Shown: one piece after another, positions 8,423-17,286 of the stretch
How the letters are laid out: every line of letters starts with the position of its first letter
How positions within the stretch are numbered: the stretch's first letter is position 1
Assembly (NCBI RefSeq): GCF_003610695.1
Contig: NZ_RAQH01000002.1
Location: 1-64,000 of the forward strand
Reading direction: 5' to 3'
DNA length: 64,000 nucleotides
Source: Epilithonimonas arachidiradicis
GTDB taxonomy: Bacteria > Bacteroidota > Bacteroidia > Flavobacteriales > Weeksellaceae
Translations under genes and position numbers: made by a program
Notes under the pieces: model-generated
Databases searched by the model: none
Told to the model about the DNA's origin: nothing
Seen by the model: only the letters and a program-made list of their open reading frames with translations

Positions 8423-9856
8423 ATGAAACAAAATTTATTATCATTAGTAGCAGTAGGATTATTGTTGCCTATGAGTTTAGCAGGTCAGGAGGTATCGTCA
8501 GATGCTAACTCTGGATCTCAGAATGTTTCTCCATTTACTCAGGCATCAAAAAGATTTAATGATTGGTCTATTTCGGTAGGTGCAGGTGTACCTTTGATCC
8601 AATCCGCTGATATGACTTCAATCAAAAACGGAAACGGTAAAAATCTTTTTGGATATTCTGCCTATATCAGTATTGATAAAGCCATTACGCACGCATTCGG
8701 ATTGAATTTGCAGTATGACAGAGGAGAGACCAGACAAGGTTATGCATACACAAAAGATCATGCAACGTTACCTGATAGACAAATTGCAGGTAGAACTCAA
8801 TATAATGCGATATCAATATTAGGTGATATTAACTTTTCTAATCTTTTGAGAAGAGTTGATAACAAGTCACCTTTTAGATGGGCTTTACATGGATATGCCG
8901 GTATTGGTACTTTAGCATACAAATCTTACAGACAAGATCCGGGACCTTATAATCAAACTCTAAATTTTGAATCAAAACCATTCAAATTAGGTTCACTTTT
9001 TGGACAGGCTGGTGCTGGTCTTAAATTTAAAGTCAATAATAGAATTGATATCGAAGGTAGATTGATGTATGTTGTAACTGGTGATGATGAATTTGATGGA
9101 GCTGGAGTTGGACAAAACGGTTATAATTTGACTGAAGATCAGATTTCTGATAACTTCTTCAACGGAACTTTAGGGGTTACATTTAAGCTTGGGAAGCATC
9201 AATCTCACTTGATGTGGCATGACCCATTGCAGGAGATTTATTACAAGCTAGATGTTCTGAATGATAAAACTCAGGATATCGAAGTTTGTAAGAAAGGAGA
9301 TGTTGATAATGATGGTGTTTGTGATGATTGGGATAGACAACTGGATACACCTGCAGGAGCAAGAGTTGACGGTGCTGGTGTAGCATTGGATGTTGATTTG
9401 GATGGTGTTATCGATCTTTATGATAAATGTGTAACTGTTCCTGGACCTGTAGAAAATCAAGGTTGTCCATATCCTTCAAATTCTACAACAGGTATCGTCA
9501 CAGATGAAGATAGAATACTGAAAGGAATTGAATTCGATTTGGATTCTGATAGAATTTTACCTTCTAATACGCCAATCTTGACTCAGGCAATTAATTATAT
9601 CAATGCTTCTAATTCTAACTTCAAAGTAATTGGAGGTACAGATACTAGAGGAACTGAAGAATATAATCAGGGCCTTTCCGAAAGAAGAGCAAATAATGTT
9701 AAAAATTATTTGATTCAAAATGGAGCTGATAAAGCCAAATTAGAAGCTATTGGTCGAGGAGAGAAAAATCTTCTTTATCCGGAATGTGAACCTGCTGAAA
9801 AATGCCCTGAATGGAAAAACAGAGCAAACAGAAGAGTTTACTTTGAATCGAAATAA
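8423..9856 (+). CDS. OmpA family outer-membrane protein (second of a tandem pair)
   Basis: A 477-residue paralogue of the preceding protein, with signal peptide, N-terminal barrel, thrombospondin type 3-like linker (DNDGVCDDWDRQLDTPAGAR is shared with the neighbour) and C-terminal OmpA peptidoglycan-binding domain (LSERRANNVKNYLIQNGAD; NRRVYFES). The linkers are almost identical between the two proteins, while the barrels have diverged, so the surface loops probably differ. The pair is likely one transcript ending at the hairpin at 9874. Confidence 0.92.
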   Translation: MKQNLLSLVAVGLLLPMSLAGQEVSSDANSGSQNVSPFTQASKRFNDWSISVGAGVPLIQSADMTSIKNGNGKNLFGYSAYISIDKAITHAFGLNLQYDRGETRQGYAYTKDHATLPDRQIAGRTQYNAISILGDINFSNLLRRVDNKSPFRWALHGYAGIGTLAYKSYRQDPGPYNQTLNFESKPFKLGSLFGQAGAGLKFKVNNRIDIEGRLMYVVTGDDEFDGAGVGQNGYNLTEDQISDNFFNGTLGVTFKLGKHQSHLMWHDPLQEIYYKLDVLNDKTQDIEVCKKGDVDNDGVCDDWDRQLDTPAGARVDGAGVALDVDLDGVIDLYDKCVTVPGPVENQGCPYPSNSTTGIVTDEDRILKGIEFDLDSDRILPSNTPILTQAINYINASNSNFKVIGGTDTRGTEEYNQGLSERRANNVKNYLIQNGADKAKLEAIGRGEKNLLYPECEPAEKCPEWKNRANRRVYFESK

Positions 9857-9873
9857 GATTAAAACAAATATTT

Positions 9874-9899
9874 AAAAACCGCATTTTTGCGGTTTTTTT
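9874..9899 (+). terminator. Intrinsic terminator after the OmpA pair
   Basis: AAAAACCGCA pairs with TGCGGTTTTT around a TTTT loop, followed by further T. Confidence 0.88.
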
Positions 9900-9926
9900 A
9901 TTTTAAGGAATTGATTAAATTTACAA

Positions 9927-11828
9927 ATGCTTTCTTCCACAGAAACACAGGACAGATTAATTCATCAGACGCTCAAACAATTTTGGGGGTTTGATGAGTT
10001 TCGTTCTTTTCAGAAAAACATTATTCTTTCTATTGTTAATGGTAGAGATACATTAGCATTGTTACCGACAGGTGGCGGGAAATCACTTTGTTACCAATTA
10101 CCGGCTATTGTTTTAGAAGGGATTTGTCTGGTTATTTCTCCACTTTTAGCATTGATGAGAGACCAAATCGATGCTTTGCTATCTATTGGAATCGAAGCCG
10201 AATTATTGAGTTCAGAATTAGACGAATTCGAAGAAGAATCTGTTTATAATCGATGCAAAGAAGGACTAATAAAAATTCTTTATATCTCGCCAGAAAGATT
10301 ACAAAATCAACTATTCTTAAGAAATATCCAGGAGATCGAAGTTTCATTCATTGCGGTGGATGAAGCACATTGTATTTCGGAATGGGGCTCGGATTTCCGA
10401 CCGAGTTATCAGAATATCAAAAAATTCCGACAGGAATTCAAAAATGTGCCTTGTCTGGCTTTGACAGCTACAGCGACTAATCAAGTGGTTGATGAGATTG
10501 TAAATAAGTTAGGACTTCATCAGCCTCAGGTTTATAAGCAAAGTTTCAAAAGAGATAATCTCAACATCATTGTTGAAAATACTTCCAATAAGTATAACAG
10601 GATTTTAGAATTCCTGAGACAAAATCCGTCTTCCGGAATCATCTATACTAGAACCAGGAAAGAAGCGGAGGAATTAACTTATTTTCTTAAAAATAATAAG
10701 TTCCAAAACGCAGATTTTTTTCACGCCGGATTATCTTCGAGTGAAAAAGAAAAACTTCAGAAAAAATGGATTAGCAGCCAGTTTCACGTTTTGGTTTCCA
10801 CCAATGCGTTTGGGATGGGAATTGATAAAGACAATGTGCGATTTGTGATCCATTTGTCGCCTTCTTCCACGATTGAAAATTATTACCAGGAGATTGGCCG
10901 GGCTGGAAGAAACGGAGAAGAAGCGTTAGCACTACTGCTTTGGAACGAACAGGAATTAACGAACATCGATAATACATTCAAAAATCAAATTCCCAACAAA
11001 ACTGAATACGAGAAAATATTGACTTATCTCTATTCTATTTTTCAAATTGGAGATAGCGATTGGCCAGAAAAAACCTTTCAGCTGGATCTCAATAAAATCA
11101 AGAATCTGACGAAATTATCCACTGCGAAAATCAAAAACATTTTGACCTTTTTGAACAATCAGGAATTGATTTATTATAAAAATAATATCTCTGCTTCTAC
11201 AATTCAAAGTTTTGTACAATCTGATGAATTGGAACAATTACCACCAAGCGATGCTTATTTTATGGAATTGTTGTTTAGAAATTTGCCAGGATTATCGATT
11301 CAGAAAGTGCATTTCAGTGACGTGGCTTTTTGCAAAAAAAATGGAATGGATCTTCAGAATTTCAAACAAAAACTATTGCAGTTGCAGAAAGCGGGACATC
11401 TGGAATATCTCGACGGAAGTCTTCATTCCATCAAGTTTTTGAAGCCTCGGAATGACCGGCATTTGTTCGGAGAGTATTGGTCACTTTTCCATAATATTCA
11501 GAAAAATAAACTCAGAAAATGGAAAGAAAATAAATTCTATATCCAGGATTCTGATTTCTGTAAAATGAAATTGATTCTCAGCTATTTCGGCGAGCGAGAT
11601 GCTGAAAATTGCGGCAAATGCTCGGTTTGCAGGAAGCGAAATAATTCCAAAAGAACTTTGTCTTCCGATATTTCGCAACAATTGTCTAATCGACCAATGT
11701 CTTTGGACGAGATGGCTGCTAATCTCAATTTTTACTCGAAAGAATCCATTTCAGAAACCCTGATTTTCCTTTTGGACATTGGTAAAGTCAAAATGTTGAA
11801 CTACAAAACTTATATGCTCAATCAATAA
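9927..11828 (+). CDS. RecQ-family ATP-dependent DNA helicase
   Basis: A 633-residue 3'-5' superfamily 2 DNA helicase involved in recombinational repair. The Walker A motif is LLPTGGGKS (residues ~45-53), the DExH box is VDEAHCISEWGSDFRPSY (~144-161), motif V/VI reads STNAFGMGIDK ... QEIGRAGRNG. A RecQ-type zinc site is visible in FCKMKLILSYFGE followed by NCGKCSVC. The C-terminus is short and I see no clear HRDC domain, so this resembles the ~630-residue RecQ form common in Bacteroidota, beside which a longer RecQ often exists elsewhere in the genome. The gene symbol is left open for that reason. Confidence 0.92.
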   Translation: MLSSTETQDRLIHQTLKQFWGFDEFRSFQKNIILSIVNGRDTLALLPTGGGKSLCYQLPAIVLEGICLVISPLLALMRDQIDALLSIGIEAELLSSELDEFEEESVYNRCKEGLIKILYISPERLQNQLFLRNIQEIEVSFIAVDEAHCISEWGSDFRPSYQNIKKFRQEFKNVPCLALTATATNQVVDEIVNKLGLHQPQVYKQSFKRDNLNIIVENTSNKYNRILEFLRQNPSSGIIYTRTRKEAEELTYFLKNNKFQNADFFHAGLSSSEKEKLQKKWISSQFHVLVSTNAFGMGIDKDNVRFVIHLSPSSTIENYYQEIGRAGRNGEEALALLLWNEQELTNIDNTFKNQIPNKTEYEKILTYLYSIFQIGDSDWPEKTFQLDLNKIKNLTKLSTAKIKNILTFLNNQELIYYKNNISASTIQSFVQSDELEQLPPSDAYFMELLFRNLPGLSIQKVHFSDVAFCKKNGMDLQNFKQKLLQLQKAGHLEYLDGSLHSIKFLKPRNDRHLFGEYWSLFHNIQKNKLRKWKENKFYIQDSDFCKMKLILSYFGERDAENCGKCSVCRKRNNSKRTLSSDISQQLSNRPMSLDEMAANLNFYSKESISETLIFLLDIGKVKMLNYKTYMLNQ

Positions 11829-11845
11829 AAATTTTAATTTTGGGC

Positions 11846-11955
11846 AGCTTAATCCGCCTTCCGCTCCCAATCTTTTTGCAAGACGATTTCACATCAAATA
11901 GAAATTGAGTACAAGCAAAAAAGGATTTCCGCTCAAGTCGGGCTGCGAGCGATTC
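11846..11955. repeat. ~110 bp CCGCT element, copy 2
   Basis: The left end AGCTTAATCCGCCTTCCGCTC and right end GGATTTCCGCTCAAGTCGGGC resemble the ends of the element at 4585. The inner arms TTTTTGC (11873-11879) and GCAAAAA (11915-11921) are complementary; the centre differs from copy 1. It lies between recQ and fmt. In flavobacterial genomes I recall many intergenic elements of the form CCGCT - CTTTTTGC ... GCAAAAAGGATTTCCGCT; that recollection needs a genome search. Confidence 0.65.
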
Positions 11956-12004
11956 AACTAAAAAAATTCAATTATTAACTATCATTTATCAATTATAAAA
12001 ATCA

Positions 12005-12955
12005 ATGCAGACGAAATCTCTTAATGTCGTTTTTTTCGGAACTCCCGATTTTGCAAAAGCTTCTTTGGAGGCGATATTCAAATCTCATCACAAAGTGGTT
12101 GGCGTTGTAACGGCGGCTGACAAAGCAAGTGGAAGAGGAATGAAGCTCACGCCTTCACCTGTGAAAGTTTTTGCAGAAGAGAATAACCTCAACCTTTTCC
12201 AGCCGGAAAAACTTCGAAATCCCGAATTTTTAGAATCTATCAGAAACTTAAATGCCGATGTTTTTGTGGTAGTCGCTTTCAGAATGATGCCTCAGGTTTT
12301 GTTCTCGATTCCGAAATTGGGGACATTTAATCTTCACGGTTCTTTGTTGCCGGATTATCGTGGTGCAGCGCCAATCAATTATGCGGTGATTAATGGCGAA
12401 ACCAAGTCAGGTGTAACGACATTTTTCATCAATGAAAAAATAGATGAAGGAAATATTCTTCTCCAAGCAGAAACCGAAGTTTTACCGGAAGATAATGCGG
12501 GAACTTTGCACGATAAATTGATGATAATCGGTGCAGATTTGGTGATTAAAACTTTGGACGGATTAGCTGAAAATTCCATCACGGAGAAACCTCAGCCTGA
12601 AAAACAAAATCCAAAAACAGCTTACAAAATCTTTAAAGAAAATCTAAAAATCGATTGGAATCAAGGTTCTGAAACGATTCATAATTTCGTGAGAGGAATG
12701 TCGCCTTATCCAACGGCTTTTACTATTTTGAAAATCGGAGATGAGGAAAAATCACTGAAAATCTTCAAAGGCCATTTCGAATTAAGATCACATTCGAGAG
12801 AAGCTGGCGATTTTGATATTTCTAAAACCGAATTCAAATTCTATACAAAAGACGGAATCTATTATCCGGAAGATGTTCAAATCCAGGGGAAGAAAAGAAT
12901 GCCTGTCAAAGATTTCCTTAATGGAATTCAGAATTTTGAGGATTATAAAAAATAA
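12005..12955 (+). CDS. fmt: Methionyl-tRNA formyltransferase
   Basis: A 316-residue enzyme that transfers a formyl group from 10-formyltetrahydrofolate to initiator Met-tRNA. The N-terminal hydrolase fold starts VVFFGTPDFAKASLEAI. The folate-site signature LHGSLLPDYRGAAPINYAVINGE contains the catalytic histidine, and the following TFFINEKIDEG the catalytic aspartate region. The C-terminal tRNA-binding domain begins near residue 205. Length is typical of the family. The Nudix gene starts 6 bases after its stop. Confidence 0.96.
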   Translation: MQTKSLNVVFFGTPDFAKASLEAIFKSHHKVVGVVTAADKASGRGMKLTPSPVKVFAEENNLNLFQPEKLRNPEFLESIRNLNADVFVVVAFRMMPQVLFSIPKLGTFNLHGSLLPDYRGAAPINYAVINGETKSGVTTFFINEKIDEGNILLQAETEVLPEDNAGTLHDKLMIIGADLVIKTLDGLAENSITEKPQPEKQNPKTAYKIFKENLKIDWNQGSETIHNFVRGMSPYPTAFTILKIGDEEKSLKIFKGHFELRSHSREAGDFDISKTEFKFYTKDGIYYPEDVQIQGKKRMPVKDFLNGIQNFEDYKK

Positions 12956-12961
12956 AATTCA

Positions 12962-13543
12962 ATGCAAAATAACAAAGTCAAGATTTTAAAAACAGAAATC
13001 TTATCCGATAATTGGTACACGCTCAACAAAGTCACTTTTGAATATCAGAAGAAAGACGGAACGCTGGAAACCCAAAGCAGAGAAGCTTATGACAGAGGAA
13101 ATGGTGCGACAATATTACTTTATAACAAAGAATCGAAAACTGTAATCTTAACAAAACAATTTCGTTTACCAACTTATATCAATGGCAATGAAGACGGAAT
13201 GATGATAGAAGCTTGTGCTGGACTTTTAGACAAAGATAATCCGGAAGATTGCATCAAAAGAGAAACGGAGGAGGAATTGGGCTATGAAATTTCGGACATC
13301 AAAAAAGTGTTCGAAGTTTATATGTCACCAGGTTCTGTGACGGAAATTCTTTACTTTTTCATTGCAGAATATTCCAAATCGATGAAAATCAATGACGGAG
13401 GCGGGCTGGAAGAAGAGCAGGAAGAAATAGAAGTTTTGGAACTTGACATCGAGAAAGCGCTTGAAATGATTGACTCGGGCGAAATCAAAGATGCAAAAAC
13501 GATTATACTTCTCCAGCACTTGAGACTAAAAGGTATTTTATAG
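12962..13543 (+). CDS. Nudix hydrolase, NudK (GDP-mannose pyrophosphatase)-like
   Basis: A 193-residue Nudix protein. The Nudix box is GLLDKDNPEDCIKRETEEEL (residues ~82-101), in which the REtEEEL core binds metal; the GLLD.D.PE.CI form is typical of the NudK branch that cleaves GDP-mannose to mannose-1-phosphate and GMP. The following SPGSVTEILYFFIAEY also matches NudK. The substrate is inferred from this resemblance. It follows fmt by 6 bases and is probably in the same transcript. Confidence 0.85.
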   Translation: MQNNKVKILKTEILSDNWYTLNKVTFEYQKKDGTLETQSREAYDRGNGATILLYNKESKTVILTKQFRLPTYINGNEDGMMIEACAGLLDKDNPEDCIKRETEEELGYEISDIKKVFEVYMSPGSVTEILYFFIAEYSKSMKINDGGGLEEEQEEIEVLELDIEKALEMIDSGEIKDAKTIILLQHLRLKGIL

Positions 13544-13577
13544 ATTTAAAATCAATTCAATTATAAAAAAATTTAAA

Positions 13578-14408
13578 ATGAAAAAATTATTTTTCGGATT
13601 ATTATTGTCGTCTAACCTTTTCTTTTCCCAGGATTTGAAAGTGATGACTTACAACATCCGGCTGTCTTTGGAAAGTGACAAGGAAAATTCTTGGGACAAT
13701 AGAAAAAACGATGCTTTGGCATTGATGTCATATTACCATCCGGATTATTTCGGTGTTCAGGAAGCGGTTCCTCAGCAAATGACGGACATCAAAACCAGCC
13801 TGAAAGATTATGATTACGTGGGCGTTGGAAGAGATGATGGTAAAAATCAAGGTGAATATTCTGCAATTTTCTATGATAAAACTAAACTGGAAGTCACTAA
13901 ATCCGGAACATTCTGGTTGAGCGAAACGCCGGAAAAACCTTCCAAAGGCTGGGACGCGGCGTACAATAGAGTTTGTACTTATGCGTTTTTCAAAATCAAA
14001 AAAACTGGGAAACAATTCCTGGCGATGAACCTGCATTTTGACCACGTTGGCGATGTGGCAAGAGTGAATTCTGCAAAACTGATTCTTGAAAAAGTCAAAG
14101 AACTCAATCCGAAAAATCTACCATTAACTTTAACTGGAGATTTTAATTTAACAGATGATTCTGAACCGATTAAAATTATTTCAAAGTCTTTGGATAATGC
14201 TTTTTACCATTCCAAAAAGCCACATTATGGACCAATTGGAACGTTCACTGCATTTGATGTCAACACAGTTCCGAAAGAAAGAATTGATTATATTTTCGTA
14301 AAAGGTTTTGATGTGTTGTCCAATAGAACAATTAATGACCGACGCGAAAATTTGCTTTATCCGTCTGACCATTTTCCGATTTTGGCTGAGATTAAGTTTA
14401 AGAAATAA
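13578..14408 (+). CDS. Secreted endonuclease/exonuclease/phosphatase family protein
   Basis: A 276-residue protein with a signal peptide (MKKLFFGLLLSSNLFFSQ) and one EEP (DNase I-like) domain. Visible motifs in order are MTYNIRLS (N), FGVQEA (E, metal), MNLHFDHVGD (H), LTGDFNLTDDSEP (D and N) and YPSDHFPILAEI (DH). These are the complete catalytic set. Flavobacterial members of this type are usually annotated as endonuclease/exonuclease/phosphatase; the substrate, a sugar phosphate, phospholipid or nucleic acid, cannot be told from sequence. It probably acts in the periplasm or outside the cell. Confidence 0.87.
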   Translation: MKKLFFGLLLSSNLFFSQDLKVMTYNIRLSLESDKENSWDNRKNDALALMSYYHPDYFGVQEAVPQQMTDIKTSLKDYDYVGVGRDDGKNQGEYSAIFYDKTKLEVTKSGTFWLSETPEKPSKGWDAAYNRVCTYAFFKIKKTGKQFLAMNLHFDHVGDVARVNSAKLILEKVKELNPKNLPLTLTGDFNLTDDSEPIKIISKSLDNAFYHSKKPHYGPIGTFTAFDVNTVPKERIDYIFVKGFDVLSNRTINDRRENLLYPSDHFPILAEIKFKK

Positions 14409-14412
14409 GCAT

Positions 14413-14444
14413 AAAAAATCCTCTTGAGAAAGAGGATTTTTTTA
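14413..14444. terminator. Bidirectional terminator
   Basis: AAATCCTCTT pairs with AAGAGGATTT around a GAGA-type loop, with A on the left and seven T on the right. It overlaps the stop-codon end of the converging gene at 14442. Confidence 0.85.
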
Positions 14445-14906
14445 TTTTTCAGATGAATGCTTTTGTGAAATATTTGGTTCAGCAAAACCAATTTTATCTT
14501 CGGAGCTTAACTTTGATAATTGTTTGAAAATTTCAGAATAATTGATATGATGTGGAATTTCCATTACAAAATATTTATTGCCCATTCCTTCGCTTTCACA
14601 GCCAAGATTTTCAAACTCACTTCTTAATTGCATTACATCAATATTTTCATCAAGAACAATGATTTGAACTGTTGAGTTTCCAGAATATTCTACAACATTT
14701 CTATAAGTAATATATTCTTCGTCTTCATCATATTCTGCAAAAACGATATCTCCAAAAGAAAACCCTGGACCATAAAAAGGAATATTATCAATTTTATAAA
14801 ATCCTTTTTGAATGTCAATGATTTCTGCCCATAAAGTTTCAAAAGTGATTTCTTCTAGAACATCACTGTAATATCTAACTAAAATTTTTTCTGAATTATC
14901 GCTCAC
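14442..14906 (-). CDS. DUF4265-like protein
   Basis: A 154-residue cytoplasmic protein with no signal peptide or membrane segment. The stretch KIDNIPFYGPGFSFGDIVFA, followed by a beta-alpha C-terminal half with LRSEFENLGCESEG, resembles DUF4265, a small family scattered in many bacteria, often as orphan or immunity-like genes. No catalytic motif is visible. It starts 22 bases downstream of the bglX-like gene on the same strand. The function is unknown, and I cannot tell whether it belongs with that gene. Confidence 0.7.
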   Translation of the reverse strand: MSDNSEKILVRYYSDVLEEITFETLWAEIIDIQKGFYKIDNIPFYGPGFSFGDIVFAEYDEDEEYITYRNVVEYSGNSTVQIIVLDENIDVMQLRSEFENLGCESEGMGNKYFVMEIPHHINYSEIFKQLSKLSSEDKIGFAEPNISQKHSSEK

Positions 14907-14928
14907 TTTAATTTATTTGAAAACAAAG

Positions 14929-17151
14929 TTACTTATTCCAAACAATCTTCTTTGTCATCACATCGCTGGAATTAGTCCCGACCATTATTTCAAATTCGCC
15001 GGCTTCCCAATCATATTTCAGTTCGTCATCATAGAATTTCAAATCTTCTGGTGTTAATTTGAAAGTAACCGTTTTGTTTTCACCTCTCTTCAAAGCTATT
15101 TTTTGGAAACCTTTAAGTTCTTTGACAGGTCTCACTACTTTCCCAAACAAATCTCTGATATACAACTGAACCACTTCTTCACCGTTAAAATTTCCTGTAT
15201 TGGCAACATTCACATTGATGGTTAAAGTTTGGTCACCTTTAAGATTTTCAGAACTCAGATTAAAGTTCGAATATTTGAAATCCGTATAACTCAATCCGAA
15301 TCCAAAAGGAAATTTCGGGTCGTTATCCAAATCGATATAAGCGGAAACATAGTTTCTATCTGTTGATTTTTCAGCTGGTCTTCCTGTATTGTAATGGTTG
15401 TAATAAACAGGGATTTGACCTTCTGTTCTAGGGAATGTCATTGGCAGTTTTCCACTTGGATTTACATTTCCAAATAAAATGTCTGCGATAGAATTTCCAG
15501 CTTCAGTTCCTAACCACCAGCTGTAAATAATTGTCGAAATATTATCCGCCGCCCAATCAAAAACCAAAGGTCTTCCTGCATTAATCATTAATACAATTGG
15601 TTTTCCGGTTTTAGCAATTTCTTTTAATAAATCTTCCTGAACGCCCGAGAAATGGATATTGCTTCGGCTTTTCGCTTCGCCACTCATTGCGTGTCCTTCG
15701 CCAAGCGTCATTATCACGACATCTGCTTTTTTAGCTGTTTCGATGGCTTCTGCAAACATCGATTTGTCCTGGTCATTTTCATTACAACCTTTGGCGTAAA
15801 GTAAAGTTGAATTGTTATCTAATTGATTCTTAATTCCATCAAATTGAGTTACGATTCTTTGCGCATCATCTTTGAAAGGAACCGACCAGAATCCGTGCAT
15901 CGCAACCGCTTCTTTTCCGAAAGGCCCAATTAAAGCGACTGTTTTTGTAGATTTTGAAAGCGGAAGGATTTTCTTTTCATTTTTCAATAGTACCACACTT
16001 TTCGCTCCAAATTCTCTCCCGAATTTTCTGTTCTCAAGATTGTTGGTTTGCTGTTTTTGTCTATCGTTATTAGAAAACCTGTACGGATCATCAAATAATC
16101 CTAATTCAAATTTTTTAATCAAAATTCTTCTTACGGCATCATCCACGAACTTGATATCCACTTTTCCTTCTTTTACCAGTTTTGGGAGTTGTTCCATATA
16201 GATTCTGCTTTCCATATCCATATCACTTCCTGCAAGAATGGCTTTTTCTCCGGCTTCAGCATTGTCTTTGACATAGCCGTGCTTTATCATTTCGCCGATA
16301 CTTCCCCAATCGGAAACCACAAAACCATTGAAGTTCCATTTCCCTTTTAATAAATCTCTTAGGATATATTTGTTAGCCGTTGCAGGAATTCCATTAATAT
16401 CGTTGAAGGAATTCATAAAAGTGGCGACACCAGCATCAGCCGCGGCTTTGAAAGGAGGTAGATATGTTTCATTGAGTTGTCTCAAACTCATATCAACAGA
16501 ATTGTAATCTCTACCACCAACTGCAGCGCCGTAAGCTGCGAAGTGTTTTGCGCACGCCATTATCGCGTCAATATTTCCCAAACCTTTTCCCTGGAAACCC
16601 CTGATTCTCGCTAATCCGATTTTAGTTCCGAGATAAGTATCTTCACCTGAGCCTTCCATTACACGTCCCCATCTTGGGTCTCTTGCGATGTCTACCATTG
16701 GTGCAAATGTCCATTGGATGCCGTATGCGGATGCTTCTATCGCTGCGATTCTTTCAGATTTTTCTATCATTTCCAAATCCCAGCTTGCTGCCTGACCAAG
16801 ATTGACAGGAAAAGTCGTTCTGAAGCCGTGAATCACATCTTGCCCGAATATCAATGGGATTTTCAATCTGGATTCTAAAGCTAATTTTTGGAACGCTCTG
16901 GTTTCTTCTGCGCCTGTGACATTCAGCATAGAACCGACTTTTCCTTGTTTGATTTCTTCCAAAACTTTTTTTGAGTTAGAGTTTTGTGGCCCTGTCGCAT
17001 ATTCGAAGCCGCTGTATTGCACGAGTTGTCCGGCTTTTTCTTCCAGAGTCATTTTGGAAATCAGTTCATTGACTTTTTGCTCTATGTTTTTCTGGGCAGA
17101 AATGCTAGTCGCTAAAATTATAAACAGGAAGGAAAGGAAATATTTTTTCAT
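14929..17151 (-). CDS. bglX: Beta-glucosidase, glycoside hydrolase family 3 (BglX-like)
   Basis: A 740-residue periplasmic glycosidase that releases terminal beta-glucose or similar sugars from oligosaccharides. It has a signal peptide (MKKYFLSFLFIILATSISAQ), the GH3 N-terminal TIM barrel with KHFAAYG (~202-208) and the nucleophile D281 in GFVVSDWGS, the C-terminal alpha/beta sandwich, and a terminal fibronectin III-like domain (~650-735). The length matches BglX. No SusC/SusD pair is nearby, so this is not an obvious polysaccharide-utilisation locus. Confidence 0.94.
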   Translation of the reverse strand: MKKYFLSFLFIILATSISAQKNIEQKVNELISKMTLEEKAGQLVQYSGFEYATGPQNSNSKKVLEEIKQGKVGSMLNVTGAEETRAFQKLALESRLKIPLIFGQDVIHGFRTTFPVNLGQAASWDLEMIEKSERIAAIEASAYGIQWTFAPMVDIARDPRWGRVMEGSGEDTYLGTKIGLARIRGFQGKGLGNIDAIMACAKHFAAYGAAVGGRDYNSVDMSLRQLNETYLPPFKAAADAGVATFMNSFNDINGIPATANKYILRDLLKGKWNFNGFVVSDWGSIGEMIKHGYVKDNAEAGEKAILAGSDMDMESRIYMEQLPKLVKEGKVDIKFVDDAVRRILIKKFELGLFDDPYRFSNNDRQKQQTNNLENRKFGREFGAKSVVLLKNEKKILPLSKSTKTVALIGPFGKEAVAMHGFWSVPFKDDAQRIVTQFDGIKNQLDNNSTLLYAKGCNENDQDKSMFAEAIETAKKADVVIMTLGEGHAMSGEAKSRSNIHFSGVQEDLLKEIAKTGKPIVLMINAGRPLVFDWAADNISTIIYSWWLGTEAGNSIADILFGNVNPSGKLPMTFPRTEGQIPVYYNHYNTGRPAEKSTDRNYVSAYIDLDNDPKFPFGFGLSYTDFKYSNFNLSSENLKGDQTLTINVNVANTGNFNGEEVVQLYIRDLFGKVVRPVKELKGFQKIALKRGENKTVTFKLTPEDLKFYDDELKYDWEAGEFEIMVGTNSSDVMTKKIVWNK

Positions 17152-17234
17152 GAGAAAACTTTTTGTCTCTTTTTGAGAAATTAATATTTGTAAAATTAAT
17201 ATTTAATTCATTAATAACGATATTTAAAACAAAA

Positions 17235-17266
17235 AAGCTGTTTTTACCAAAAGGTGAAAACAGCTT
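17235..17266 (-). terminator. Intrinsic terminator of the M43 protease gene
   Basis: Read on the minus strand, AAGCTGTTTTCACC pairs with GGTAAAAACAGCTT around TTTT, followed by a T run. It stands 20 bases after the stop of the protease gene. Confidence 0.85.
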
Positions 17267-17286
17267 GAAAATAATTAAATAGTTAG

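Noticed and set aside
9183-9460. Two minus-strand frames opposite the second OmpA linker
   Set aside because: They are mirror frames of the Asp-rich calcium-binding linker.
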